Positions 34,457-44,935 of a stretch of DNA of 64,000 nt are shown piece after piece. Source of the DNA: Bos javanicus (Eukaryota; Chordata; Mammalia; Artiodactyla; Bovidae); contig NC_083877.1 in NCBI RefSeq assembly GCF_032452875.1, positions 42,457,724 to 42,521,723 on the forward strand, given 5' to 3'. Position numbers and translations under genes: made by a program. Under the pieces are notes generated by a model that saw nothing but the letters and a program-made list of their open reading frames with translations, made no database searches and was not told the origin of the DNA. Position 1 is the first letter of the stretch; each line of letters starts with the position of its first letter.

Positions 34457-34757
34457 AAAAAGTGAAAGTGAAAGTCACTCAGTCTTGTCTGACTCTTTGT
34501 GACCCCATGGATTATACAGTCCATGAAATTCTCCAGGTCAGGATACTGGAATGGGTAGCCTTTTCCTTCTCCAGTGGATCTTCCCAACCCAGGGATCAAA
34601 CCCAGATCTCTCACATTGCAGGTGGATTCTTTACCAGCTGAACTGCAAGGGAAGCCCAAGGATACTGAAGTGGGTAGACTATCCCTTCTCCAGCAGATCT
34701 TCCCAACCCAGGAATCGAAGCGGGGTCTTCTGCATTGCAGGCAGGTTCTTTACCAAC
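34457..34757 (-). mobile_element. Composite Bov-tA SINE, antisense, exact TSD
   Basis: A complete reverse-oriented Bov-tA (34457-34658) is followed directly by a second, partial copy of the head half (34659-34757, from 'aaggatactgaagtgggta'). A 13-bp duplication, tgttaagggtctg, lies at 34444-34456 and 34758-34770, outside both units. The whole composite therefore appears to have inserted once. Confidence 0.9.
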
Positions 34758-34935
34758 TGTTAAGGGTCTGTGGAGAGGGTAATTGCAGCTTGAATCAGGG
34801 AGTGTCTTTGGAGGAGCAGATACGAAGCAACAGAACTGCACACTGAAGCCAGGCTTGGTTGTGAAGTGAGATGGGGCAAAAACTGCTAGTTGCCTACACA
34901 GTATCTACTCATCCCTTTTCCCCTCATAACACAAC

Positions 34936-35172
34936 TCACATTTTAAACTGGATGACAATATGCCCAGCTGGAAGATTATATTTGTCAACCACATTTGCAT
35001 CTGGGTTGGCCATTGAGATATCAGCATAAGTCTTTGGGTTGATCTTCTGTGAAAACTCCTTAAGAGGGGCTAGACTGCTGACATACTTGTTTCTTTTTTT
35101 CCTCCTTCTCCCTTCCTCTTGTGCCTTCTTGGACCAGAAGATCAATGTGATAGCTGGAGCTTTAGCTGCCAC
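34936..35172 (-). other. Unrecognised 78-codon frame
   Basis: On the minus strand the frame starts at 35172 and runs MAAKAPAITLIFWSKKAQEE, a lysine/arginine-rich middle (GRRRKKRNKY), and ends NLPAGHIVIQFKM before a stop. The composition looks protein-like and not repeat-derived. The strand just upstream reads 'aattcacttcatag|gcc', which could be a splice acceptor, so it could be an exon or a piece of a processed pseudogene. I do not recognise the family, and no poly(A) tail follows. A chance frame of this length is also ordinary. Confidence 0.22.
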
Positions 35173-36126
35173 ATTGGCCTATGAAGTGAATTTGAAGATG
35201 CAAGTCGTATACTAAGGATGACAAAACAAAAAGAGGAAATCTGAAATTTTGATGACACTGTAGCTCCCATATCAGCCAGAATCCTATTTTATTTTGAATG
35301 ATAGAGAAATAGGCTTCCATCTTATTGAAACCATTGTTATTTCCTCCTTTACCTGGGACATCACAAGCCTAGAGAATTTTTGGAAGGCCTTGACTAAAGA
35401 GTGAAAAATTAAGGATTTTATTTGTTTTTTGGTATGTTCATTTTTGAAGTTAAATAAGCTGTAAAATAAAGGTGATATAGCTTGACAAAATGGTCTCTGA
35501 GCTCAATCATAAAAGGAATCAAGAGATTATGTATTATTGTGTTATGTGGTCATTTGGTTTAAACAAAAAGAGGCTTTGTTTGGTTATGTAACTGAGAAAT
35601 TCAGAGGTTGTGTGGACTTAGGTAAGGCCAGATATAATAGCTGGAAAAGCCAAAGAAGACCCAGTGTCTCTTCATTTCTTCTTAGTCTCCCGTGGTTTTA
35701 TTCTTAGACTGTCCAGGTGGCCAGCCCCAAGCCAATCACTGTGGCTAGTGTAGCTACAACAATAGAACCCACTGAATGTCTTGACCCTACCAAGGTCCAC
35801 CCAGAAAACCACAGTTAGGTTAATCTCTCCCAAATGCATGGCTAGGAAGTGTGGGGCTCTGCTAGGAAGGGGAAAAGGAAATGCATATGGAGAGGTCACC
35901 ATGTGCTCTATATCTCTCCTGGCCATCCTTCCCAAATAGTGTTATTTAAAGTGCTTCAGTTTTTAAAAGGCAAAAATCTTTTTCTCTCAAAATCATTTTT
36001 ACTAGCCTGAAAGCTAGTCTTAGGCTTATCGGTTGGAAGTAAGGCATGGGATTGCCAGAGAAACTTAGCTACTCTTACTTTAATTAACTCAACAGTAAGT
36101 ATATTGGGGTACTAATTATGCGTCAT
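35173..36126. other. No gene assigned
   Basis: Non-repetitive to the eye. 35700-35940 contains 'gccaatcactgtggctagt', a phrase met in an old mammalian repeat I cannot name. Confidence 0.35.
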
Positions 36127-36345
36127 ATGGGGCTTCCCAGGTGGCACTAGTTTAAGAACCTGCCTGCCAATGCAGGAGACATAAGAGACGTGGGTTCAAT
36201 CCCTAGGTCTGAGAGTTGCTGGAGGAAGAAATGGCAACCCACTCCAGTATTCTTGCTTGGAGAATCCCATGGACAGAGGAACCTGGCGGGCTATGGTCCA
36301 TAGGGTCGCAAAGAGTCAGACATGACTGAAGCGACTTAGCGCACA
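36127..36345 (+). mobile_element. Bov-tA SINE, sense
   Basis: From 'tggggcttcccaggtggca' to 'actgaagcgacttagcgca'. Full length and little diverged. Confidence 0.95.
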
Positions 36346-37244
36346 AGCGTGCATGTATCATATAGTCAGTAGGTCTTGCTTGAGAGGATGGACACTTATT
36401 AAGCCATGAGAATGAGTGGCTGTAGCACACAGGGACACACATACTCTTTCTGAAGGTCAGGAAGCATGCATGAGGGCATGGGGAATAGAATGGGGAAGAC
36501 TATGACTGGGATTGGATATTGGGTGATGCTCAGAGAGGGTGCACCTGTGTGGGTCCCTAAGCACGGCCCCTGGGTAGCTCACTGGTCCTGTGCATCTGAG
36601 AGAGGGAAAAGCAGATGGGAGATGCACATGGGGGCCTCAAGCTGCACCTGTTTTGTAGTCTTCCCAGTGCTGGGTTTTGACTGGGGTTCTGAGTCCTCCT
36701 GGTTGGGGAGTCTGGGGGAGGAGGATGGATAGAATTATTGACTCTTAACTGGGGTTTGGGGAATGCTTGGGGGATAAATTGTTAGGAAATGAGGGTGAAA
36801 TCCCTGAAACTCTCAGGAAGAGTTTCTGCCAATCCAGCCACTCAGCTGCTCTCCTGACCCTGGAGCAGTTTCTTGGGGGTTTTCGGTTTATCATGACACA
36901 ATTCTTTTTCCTACAAGAGTTAGAGAATAAGGGCTCCATAACCCAAAATAATTCAGAGCATGGTATTGTCTCTATTTTAAATCATCTCCCAAGGGGTTCG
37001 GTTAACAATGTACATGTCAAATTATGTCACGTCCATTAGCTGCTCTAATTTGGTCAGGCTGGGTCAGGCAGTCCCTGAACTGACGGAGCTGTGAACGTCC
37101 CAGCAGACAGACAGAGCAGCAGCGCCCGAGCTGCCCTTGGCTTAAGCTGCATCAGGGTGTGACATCCCACTAGGGAGCACCAGGCAGTGACACGTGGAAG
37201 GTTAACCTCATGATGACAGAGACCCATCATCACCCCTTTTATCA
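36346..37244. other. No gene or repeat recognised
   Basis: Plus frames at 36466-36732 and 36767-37039 have no family motif. CpG density is ordinary. Confidence 0.35.
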
Positions 37245-37475
37245 GAGGTTTGCCCCTGGAGACCAGAATATGTGGGTTTGAATCCCAGCTCTGTCATTTA
37301 GCAGCTCTGTGATCCTGGGCAAATTCTTTAAATTTTCTGAGCCGATTTTTCACATCTGTAAAATGAGAAAACTCGTAACACTTCATTTATAGGGCTGTAG
37401 TGAGAATGAAATGCATGTAAAATGTTTGGCAGAGTGCCTGACACTTAATAACAACTCAATCCTAGCTATTTACTA
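37245..37475 (-). mobile_element. MIR SINE, antisense, near full length
   Basis: Reverse-strand MIR text is well kept: 'gggtttgaatcccagctct', 'gctctgtgatcctgggcaa', 'catctgtaaaatgagaaaa' and 'gcagagtgcctgacactta'. Confidence 0.9.
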
Positions 37476-37507
37476 CTAGTAGTAGTATTTAATTTTTTAT
37501 CTTGTGT

Positions 37508-37717
37508 GTGTGTGTGTTAGTCTCTCAATCATGTCCGACTCTTTGCAACCCCATGGACTGTAATCTGCCAGGCTCCTCTGTCCATGGAATTCTCCAGGCG
37601 AGAATGCTGGAGTGGGTTGCTGTTCCCTTCTCCGGGATCTTCCCCACCTAGGGACTGAACCTGGGTGTCCCTCATTGCAGACAGATTCTTTACCATCTGA
37701 GCCACCAGGGAAGCCCT
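37508..37717 (-). mobile_element. Bov-tA SINE, antisense
   Basis: Begins after a short (GT)n, 'gttagtctctcaatcatgt', and ends 'gagccaccagggaagccc'. Confidence 0.95.
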
Positions 37718-38329
37718 TGTTTAGTCCTACAAAATTGGGGCTCCTTCCAAGATCACCCCCTCAAAATTCTTCACCAGCCCTCCAGAGACCAAGAGAAGAT
37801 GAGCAGCCCTTTCTGGAGGGCATGGAGGGGTAGCTAAGAGGAGTCACAATGGTATTTTGACATAGAATTATTTAAAATGTGGCAAGAGTAGCCTTGACTT
37901 TAAGACTGGCTCTGTGTGGGCATGGAAAGCTTCTTTATCTGCCTAAGTGACCACAGGATGCCCTTGTATGGCCACACAATGGGTCACTGGAGCTCCAAAA
38001 AGGCAGACATAAGGGGCTGCCATCCATTTTTCTATAGAGGTAAACTGAGGCACAGAGAAGTCTACACACACATGCATAGTTCCTTCCCCGACTTCTGAAA
38101 GAACAAGTGAAACTAGGGTAATTATAGAGGCAGAAGCAAAATCTCCTCCTCAGATGACAAGAGACTGAGGTATCTGGGCCAACCACAATGGAAGCTAACA
38201 TTTGGAAAGTGATCTGAGGTTGCTTTACATGCACAGAGACTTTGCCTCTCATCCTCTTTCTCATCCAAAGCCTCTGGAGTTGTCTGGCCACCCCTTTGTG
38301 GGTACATCCAGGAGGTGGTGTGTTGTAGA
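37718..38329. other. No gene; weak MIR at 38015-38070
   Basis: 'ttctatagaggtaaactga' with 'ggcacagagaag' is MIR-like. The minus frame at 37935-38291 has no motif. Confidence 0.4.
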
Positions 38330-38540
38330 AAAAAAGTGTTAGTTGTTCAGTTGTGTCCGACTCTTTGCTACCCCATAGATTGTAATCTGCTGGGCTCCTC
38401 TGTCCATGGGATTTTCCAGATAAGAATACTGGAGTGGGTAGCCATTCCCTTCTCCAGGGGATCTTCCCGACCCAAGGATCAAACCTGGGTCTCCTGCACT
38501 GCAGGTGGATTCTTTATCATCTGAGTCACCAGGGAAGCCT
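38330..38540 (-). mobile_element. Bov-tA SINE, antisense
   Basis: Reverse-oriented copy from 'gtgttagttgttcagttgt' to 'gagtcaccagggaagcc'. Confidence 0.95.
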
Positions 38541-38604
38541 AAAGTAAAGAAAGTGTTAGTCGTTCAGTCCTGTCTGCTTCTTTGTGACCCCATGGACCAA
38601 GCCC
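38541..38604 (-). mobile_element. Bov-tA SINE fragment, antisense, in tandem
   Basis: A second tail region ('gtgttagtcgttcagtcct' to 'gaccccatggacc') follows the previous copy head-on and is cut after about 60 bases. Confidence 0.85.
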
Positions 38605-38692
38605 CGGTTTGTATTTAAGAGACCTGTACTTTAAGCCCAGTCCTGGCAGACCAGCTGTGTGACCTTGGAAAAGTTACTTAACCTAGGACTGT
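38605..38692 (-). mobile_element. MIR SINE fragment, antisense
   Basis: 'agctgtgtgaccttggaaa' then 'agttacttaacct' is the MIR reverse strand. Confidence 0.65.
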
Positions 38693-38730
38693 ACTTTAGA
38701 AATGGAAGTGAAGGGTTTGCATGACATCAA

Positions 38731-38874
38731 TGGTTTCCCAACCATAACTGGTCAGGAGAATCTCTGGGTGTGTGTTGGGGAATAGGGTGGGGAGATGAGA
38801 TCTGGAGCCTCAGAATCTGTATTTGCAACGTGTTCTAAGTGATTCTGAAGAGCAGTCTCTGTTGGGAACCCTGG
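38731..38874. mobile_element. hAT-type nonautonomous DNA transposon with terminal inverted repeats
   Basis: The ends tggtttcccaacc (38731-38743) and gttgggaaccctgg (38861-38874) are imperfect inverted copies of each other. The inside ('agcctcagaatctgtattt') matches the MER5A/MER58-like group. Confidence 0.6.
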
Positions 38875-39841
38875 AGGAGATGCTATCTAAGATCCTTCAA
38901 AGGGCTCCAGGGTTTTCTGACAACAAAGTCTCCTAAGCACATGTTGTACAATTCAGTCCAGAGGAGATGGCAGCCCTCACGGTGAACCCATGAGAGACTC
39001 GGTGTGTACCCCTGGAAGCAGCCGACATGGCTGAGCACGCGGCATGTACCATGTGTGGGAGTGGGCTCTGGGGCTGGGCCTGTTTCTTAGCTGGTTCTCC
39101 CAGTGGAGCCAGTGTATTGGGCTTGCCTGGGGTCAGTGGGACCTCAGCCTTGACTGTGACTGTCTGCTGCCTTGTCCCTGAGGGCTCAGGGCTTCTTGCC
39201 ATTGTGCTGTGGTCTGGAACACCCAACACACCTGCCTCAAGACTCAAGAGCCCATCAAGAATCTCACAAGCCTGCTGTGCATTCTGGAGGCTGACATCCT
39301 TCACGTGAGCTTTGGAATTATTCAGCCCTGTGCCTCCAGCTGTCCCCAAGTCACAGGAAGTCCTGGTTTTAATGAGGAGCTGTGGAATGCCACGGCTAAA
39401 GCTGCCTTTAGTTCTTTTTCAAAAAGTTTCAATTATGGGTTGATCCTGACATTCTTTGGCTTTACTAAATGGGGAGGAGGCTTTTGTGTTTGTGTGGAGG
39501 CTGAGGCAGGAGTCAGTCATGGCTCTTGGGGCTGACTTTGATCTGGAAATGTGTGTCTAGACTGCCTCTGAGTGGCAGAGAGAATGGGAGTGGTGGTCCC
39601 TGGCGGGACCCTCCCTGCCTGCAGGGCACTGAGCAGGGGGCCGCTGCATGGGTGTGCGTGTGTGGACTGGTGTGCTTTAGTTCACGGGGTTGGCCACCAC
39701 CAGCTCTTGACTGTTGTTGCCATGTACCAATGAGAGCCTAACGTTGCCAACACTCCTGCTACTTTAAAGAAGTCAGAAGTTTCAATTTTACCTGAATTCT
39801 CCCAATTTTAAAATAATGACACCTTGAATTTAGAAATTCCT
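38875..39841. other. No gene assigned; long frames on both strands
   Basis: The 138-codon minus frame at 38933-39349 and plus frames at 39027-39535 overlap one another. None shows a family motif. Confidence 0.3.
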
Positions 39842-39853
39842 CAGACCAAGCAA

Positions 39854-40118
39854 TGGCACCCCACTCCAGTACTCTTGCCTGGAAAACCCCACAGACGGAG
39901 GAGCCTGGTGGGCTGCAGTCCATGGGGTCACTAAGAGTCGGACACGACTGAGTGACTTCACTTTCAGTTTTCACTTTCACGCATTGGAGAAGGAAATGGC
40001 AACCCACTCTAGTATTCTTGCTTGGAGAATCCCAGGGACGGGGAGCCTGGTGGGCTGTCATCTCTGGGGTCGCACAGAGTCGGACATGACTGAAGCGACT
40101 TAGCAGCAGCAGCAGCAG
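39854..40118 (+). mobile_element. Bov-A2 dimeric SINE, sense, exact TSD and (CAG)n tail
   Basis: Two monomers with the 'cactttcagttttcacttt' linker. It ends 'gaagcgacttag' followed by a CAG run to about 40120. The 12-bp duplication cagaccaagcaa is at 39842-39853 and 40119-40130. Confidence 0.95.
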
Positions 40119-40130
40119 CAGACCAAGCAA

Positions 40131-40956
40131 ACCATACCTTCAAGCCACAGTCTGAGACTCTAGGCAGAAAACCTGGTCTGGGTATGCTCTAATAGTCTGC
40201 TCCCAAATGAGCAGAACCCCCAGAGGGAGACTATTAGGTCTTAAGAGTGAAATCCATCTCCTAGGTGAGTTCCTTGGCTGGAGGGGGAAGGAAGGCTCTG
40301 GCTTTCTGAGGCCATAGAAATCCCCCTTTCCACTGCTATATAATACCCTGCTGTAGCACCAGGGACCCTCAGAGCTCCCCTGGGCTCTCCCTCTATGTGA
40401 CCCTGCTCCCAACAACCCCTAATTACACAGCCTGCTTCCTCAGGTGTGACACCCAGTTACAGACTATGACACCATTTCCTTTCCCACCTAGAAAAACAAC
40501 TGAACCCAAGTAACACGGCAATAACTTCTGACATGTACAACTTTGAGGTTTCTTTTATTTTTTAAAGGTTAATCACTTATGTAATACTTTGGTACTCTAA
40601 TAGAGACGATTTATTCATGACACACATCTCAGTGTGGCGATACATAAAACAGATAAGGAACAAGAAGTGGCTCCAGAATTTCTATAGGGGAAAATCTTGG
40701 GGATGGCATTTTGTTGGAAGCAAGGAATAGCTGAAGGATTTCTTCTAAAGCTACGCTATATATTCTTAAATTGCACATTTATCTAAAAAGCAAAGGAATG
40801 CCCAGCAGCCAGGCTTTGACCCTACCATTGTGATTGGTCAGGACACGAGTAAGAGCAACACTAAGGTAGAGACCCACCCCCTCCTTCTAGATGGGGAGGG
40901 GGATGGGCAGGATGAAGTCCCAGAACAACCCAGGTGCAGCAGAGGCCCCAGTGCTC
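40131..40956. other. No gene or repeat recognised
   Basis: Unassigned stretch before the L1 insertion. The minus frame at 40140-40415 has no motif. Confidence 0.35.
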
Positions 40957-40974
40957 AAGAAAATATTCAATTTG

Positions 40975-42300
40975 TGGCTATTACCAAAAAGTCTACAGAT
41001 AAATGTTGGAGAGGGTGTGGAGAAAAGGGAATGCTCCTACACTGTTGGTGGAAATGTAAAGCGGTACAGCCACTGTGGAAAATAGTATGATTCCTTAAGA
41101 AGCTAAAAATAGAGCTACTATATGATCCAACAATTTCACTCTTTGGTATACACCTGGGAAAAATGAAAACTCTAATTCAAAACGATATATGCACCCCAAT
41201 GTGCAAAGCACTGCTATTTATAATAGCCAAGACATGGAAGCAACTCAAGTGCCCATCAACAGAAGACTGGCTTAAGATGTGGCATATGTACTCAATGGAA
41301 TAGTATTCAGCCATAAAAAAGAATGAAATATTGCCATTTGCAGCAACATAAATTAACCTAGAGAATATTACATTTAATAAAGTAAGTCAAAGAAAAATTC
41401 TATATGATATCATTCATATGTGGAATATAAAAATAAAATAAATGATTTTATATATGAAACAGAAACAGACTTACAGACATAGAAAATAAACTTGTGGTTT
41501 ACCAAAGGGGAGAGTAAAGAAGCCTCTCTCTCATTTGGAGGGAGGGACAAATGAGAAGTATGAGATTAACAGATACAAACTACTATACATAAAACAGATA
41601 AGCAACAAGGATTTACTATACAGCACAGGGAAAAGACGCTTACTCCTTGGAAGGAAAGTTATGACCAACCTAGATAGCATATTCAAAAGCAGAGACATTA
41701 CTTTGTCAACAAAGGTTCGTCTAGTCAAGACTATGGTTTTTCCAGTGGTCATGTATGGATGTGAGAGTTGGACTGTGAAGAAGGCTGAGTGCTGAAGAAT
41801 TGATGCTTTTGAACTGTGGTGTTGGAGAAGACTCTTGAGAGTCCCTTGGACTGCAAGGAGATCCAACCAGTCCATTCTGAAGGAGATCAGCCCTGGGATT
41901 TCTTTGGAAGGAAAGATGCTAAAGCTGAAACTCCAGTACTTTGGCCACCTCATGCGAAGAGTTGACTCATTGGAAAAGACTCTGATGCTGGGAGGGATTG
42001 GGGACAGGAGGAGAAGGGGATGACAGAGGATGAGATGGCTGGATGGCATCACTGACTCGATGGACATGAGTCTGGGTGAACTCCGGGAGTTGGTGATGGA
42101 CAGGGAGGCCTGGCGTGCTGCGATTCATGGGCTCGCAAAGAGTCGGACACGACTGAGAGACTGAACTGAACTGAACAGGGAATTATAACCTATAATGGAA
42201 TATAATCTGCAAAAAACAAACTCAAATCAATTTGTTGTACACCTGAAACTAACAGAATATTATAAATCAACTATACTTAAATTTAAAAATACTTCATTAT
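40975..42300 (+). mobile_element. L1 LINE 3' part with exact 18-bp TSD, split by BovB
   Basis: The end of ORF2 and the 3' UTR of a ruminant L1 are present: 'aatgttggagagggtgtgg', 'atggaagcaactcaagtgc' and 'gtacacctgaaactaacag'. The flanks aagaaaatattcaatttg at 40957-40974 and 42301-42318 are identical. Between 41633 and 42174 the element is interrupted by BovB. No frame of useful length remains. Confidence 0.95.
41633..42174 (+). mobile_element. BovB LINE 3' fragment, sense, nested in L1
   Basis: Carries the C-terminal RT-associated words (GCESWTVKKAE; ISPGISLE) and the 'gactgaactgaactgaa' end. The 8-bp duplication acagggaa lies at 41625-41632 and 42175-42182. The frame stops at the base after KKAEC (about 41795) because of a changed codon. 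Only about 540 bases of BovB are present. Confidence 0.93.
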
Positions 42301-42318
42301 AAGAAAATATTCAATTTG

Positions 42319-44640
42319 GAGGCTGATGATTTTGAGCCTAATCTCTGAAGTGTCTTGGACCAAGAGTGGAGGCTGAGCCATTCTGGATAAAACCAAACCT
42401 GCTCCTTGGTAAAGATCAATGGTAATGTCAGTAATATCTCAGACACCTGCTCCCTTGTGCTCCTTCCACCAGGCAGTCAGATAGCTCATTATGACCAACA
42501 CGCAGTCCTCCAGGTCTGGTGGCCTGGTTTGTTGGCAGCAGATGGTCTGGGAGACAGGGACTTAACCCCATTGCTTGGAGTGGTTCCCACAGGATCCTGT
42601 CCTTGGGTCCCTCCTTAGAACCAGCAAACTCAAGGATAACCAGGGGAAAGTTTACTTTGAAGTGATTTATAAACTAACTCTAGAAAAGGAGAATAAAATG
42701 AAATATTCATACTTGCCATGATGTGGCTGAATTATTTCCATCACCATAATGCTACTATTAATATTTGGTAATATTTCAAATATTACCAATATTCATGTAT
42801 AACTCAGAGGGTTCCAATATTTGACCCTTCATTAAACTGGTGGTTGTCATCACACTTAAAAACTATCTCGCCAGCACATCATACCTTTCTGGAATATCAA
42901 TCATCAGCAACTGGTGAGAACTCACACCGTTTTCACTTAAATTTATCTGTTCATAGATGGCTGGATTGTCCTTTTTTTCTTTTTCTTTTTTTGACTTTTT
43001 AAGCAGTAGTAACTTGACACTGAAAAGGCTTATGATGTTGGTACCTTATGTTTCTCCCTGGGAACAAAAAAATCTGGCAGGACATACACACAGGTATATA
43101 CATAGACACACATGTGGGTCTGCATTCAGAGCTATGCACCATTAATATTTTTGAGTTGAAGAGTGTGTCTGGGGGACAAAGGGACCAGAAAGTCACTTCT
43201 GCAGAGGGGGTTGTCCATCCTGTGGTTTCTTCTGTCCTAAGTCACCTCCTTGCAGTTACCCCTGGGTGTGTGCTGTGCTCCGACCCACTCACCCAGCTCA
43301 CCCACAGAGTTTCCTCCTCCGCCTCCCTCAGGCCTGGCCAGCCAGGAAGTTCAACCACAGCAGAGACTCTGAGCTGAGCATCTTCAATGGCCCCAAAGGC
43401 CAGAGGCACTTGGTAACATCCAAGGCAGGTCTGAGGCTTGGGGCCACTTCACAGCAGGACCACCTTTCTACTTGGGTCATTCCAGTTTAGAGCTCCATTG
43501 GATTTCTTTGCCTCAAATGCCCTCCAATGTCTGCAGCTCTCCTGAAAGTTCATCTGGTTTGTTATGTCTTAGCCTGCTAAACACAGGTGATAAGATGGTA
43601 GATGAGACAAGGGGCTTGGTAACATCAGTTTTTGGTGATACGAGATGTAGAGGATATATGTGCAATCTCTTAACACGCATGTGGCCTGAACACTTGCACA
43701 TGCAGCATCTTGAGAACAGAGTGACTTCTTTAACTGTTTTTTTTTTTTAAGGAATGATAGTAATCCAGCCAGCATACATCATTTGAGAACAGTTGCTATT
43801 TTTCAGGCATTATCACAAGGCCGTGAGGTTCAATGTCAGAAAGGCTCTGCCCTCCAGAGTTTTACAGTTTCAGTGGAAAGAGATTCTTGCTAAAAAGTAA
43901 AAAGCCAAATTTCTCTTGCTTCTCATATCAGGGTTGTTCTATCCCAGTGTGAGCAGCAGCCTGCCAAGGCAGGTAACAGCACAGAGCCATGGGCTTAGCA
44001 TGGTTCACAACTTCCAGCGAACAAAGGTCCTCAAAGATTTGGAGGGAACATTAATTGTTTTTCTTAAAATAACCACAAACCTATTCTGGAATAGCATACA
44101 AAAAAAAGATATAGTCCTCCCACTCCCAACTGCAGCTCCTCTTCCACCCATATCTCCTTGGTGGAAAAAGGGTTGCTGCTTAAGACAGGGATGCCAAAGG
44201 GACAGGGAGCAAAACTGAAGAAGGGGGAGTGGGGACAGTCAGAGAGGGTCAGCTGGGCAGAGGCATCTAAGAATGTATAACCCACAGACAGCGTCCCTGC
44301 TGGGCAGGCCCAAGCACCCCAGGTTAGAAGGAGATACACAGAAGTGTCTCTGGGGACTTTGTGGCTTTAGCAGTTCTTCACTTAGTTTCAGAAACAGGGG
44401 AGAGACATTCACCATGAGATCCAGACCAGGAGGAGACACAGTATTTGAAGCAAGCTGGGGTCTCCTCAACTGTGGCCTTGTCTGCTTTAAAGTTCTCCTC
44501 TACTCTCCCCAGGAAGTGGGGAGGCTCTCGAGAGCCTGAAGCAGAGAAGTTGTGTAGAACAGAAAGAGCTGGGGCAGGCACACCATGCCCTCCAGCACGT
44601 CAGGCTGGCAGGAAGCTCTGCGGGGTAACTTTGGTTTTAG
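42319..44640. other. No gene assigned
   Basis: Contains the inverted repeat at 42765-42789 and T/A runs near 42970, 43738-43749 and 44100. Overlapping frames at 43048-43490 and 43472-43750 have no family motif. 43790-43860 has faint old-repeat text. Confidence 0.35.
42765..42789. repeat. Perfect inverted repeat, 12-bp arms, 1-base spacer
   Basis: The arms ttggtaatattt (42765-42776) and aaatattaccaa (42778-42789) are exact reverse complements around a single c. With one mismatch or bulge the symmetry extends further into flanking aatatt words. Confidence 0.9.
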
Positions 44641-44935
44641 TTGGAAACCTTCTGTCATGTTCCCATTGGGGCCGCGGGGAGGGGCGGGGCGGGGGGCGGA
44701 GTTGTGGTTAGATTTCCTCCTCCTTCCTTGCAGTGGGGAAGAGCGGTGGGGAGGGGTGACGGGGGATGAAGTCAGCCATGGATGTGCGGAGAAGTGACCT
44801 TGGGAGAAGGTGGAGGTTATCGCAGAGGGCTTTTAACGCACAAAACTTTTCTGCTGTGGGGAGACGGAGCGACACTCGCCTGCGCAACAGGCCACTCACT
44901 GGGGGAGGTTCCAGAGGAGGGGCCGCCGAGGCCTC
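44641..44935 (+). promoter_or_regulatory. GC-box cluster with G-quadruplex motif; small CpG-enriched block
   Basis: At 44676-44696 the plus strand reads four G-tracts of at least four (gggg-a-gggg-c-gggg-c-gggggg) with single-base loops, which also makes overlapping GC boxes of the Sp1 type. By my count about 16 CpGs fall in 295 bases. A promoter is possible, but no exon could be tied to it. The frames in this block are short and overlapping. Confidence 0.4.
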
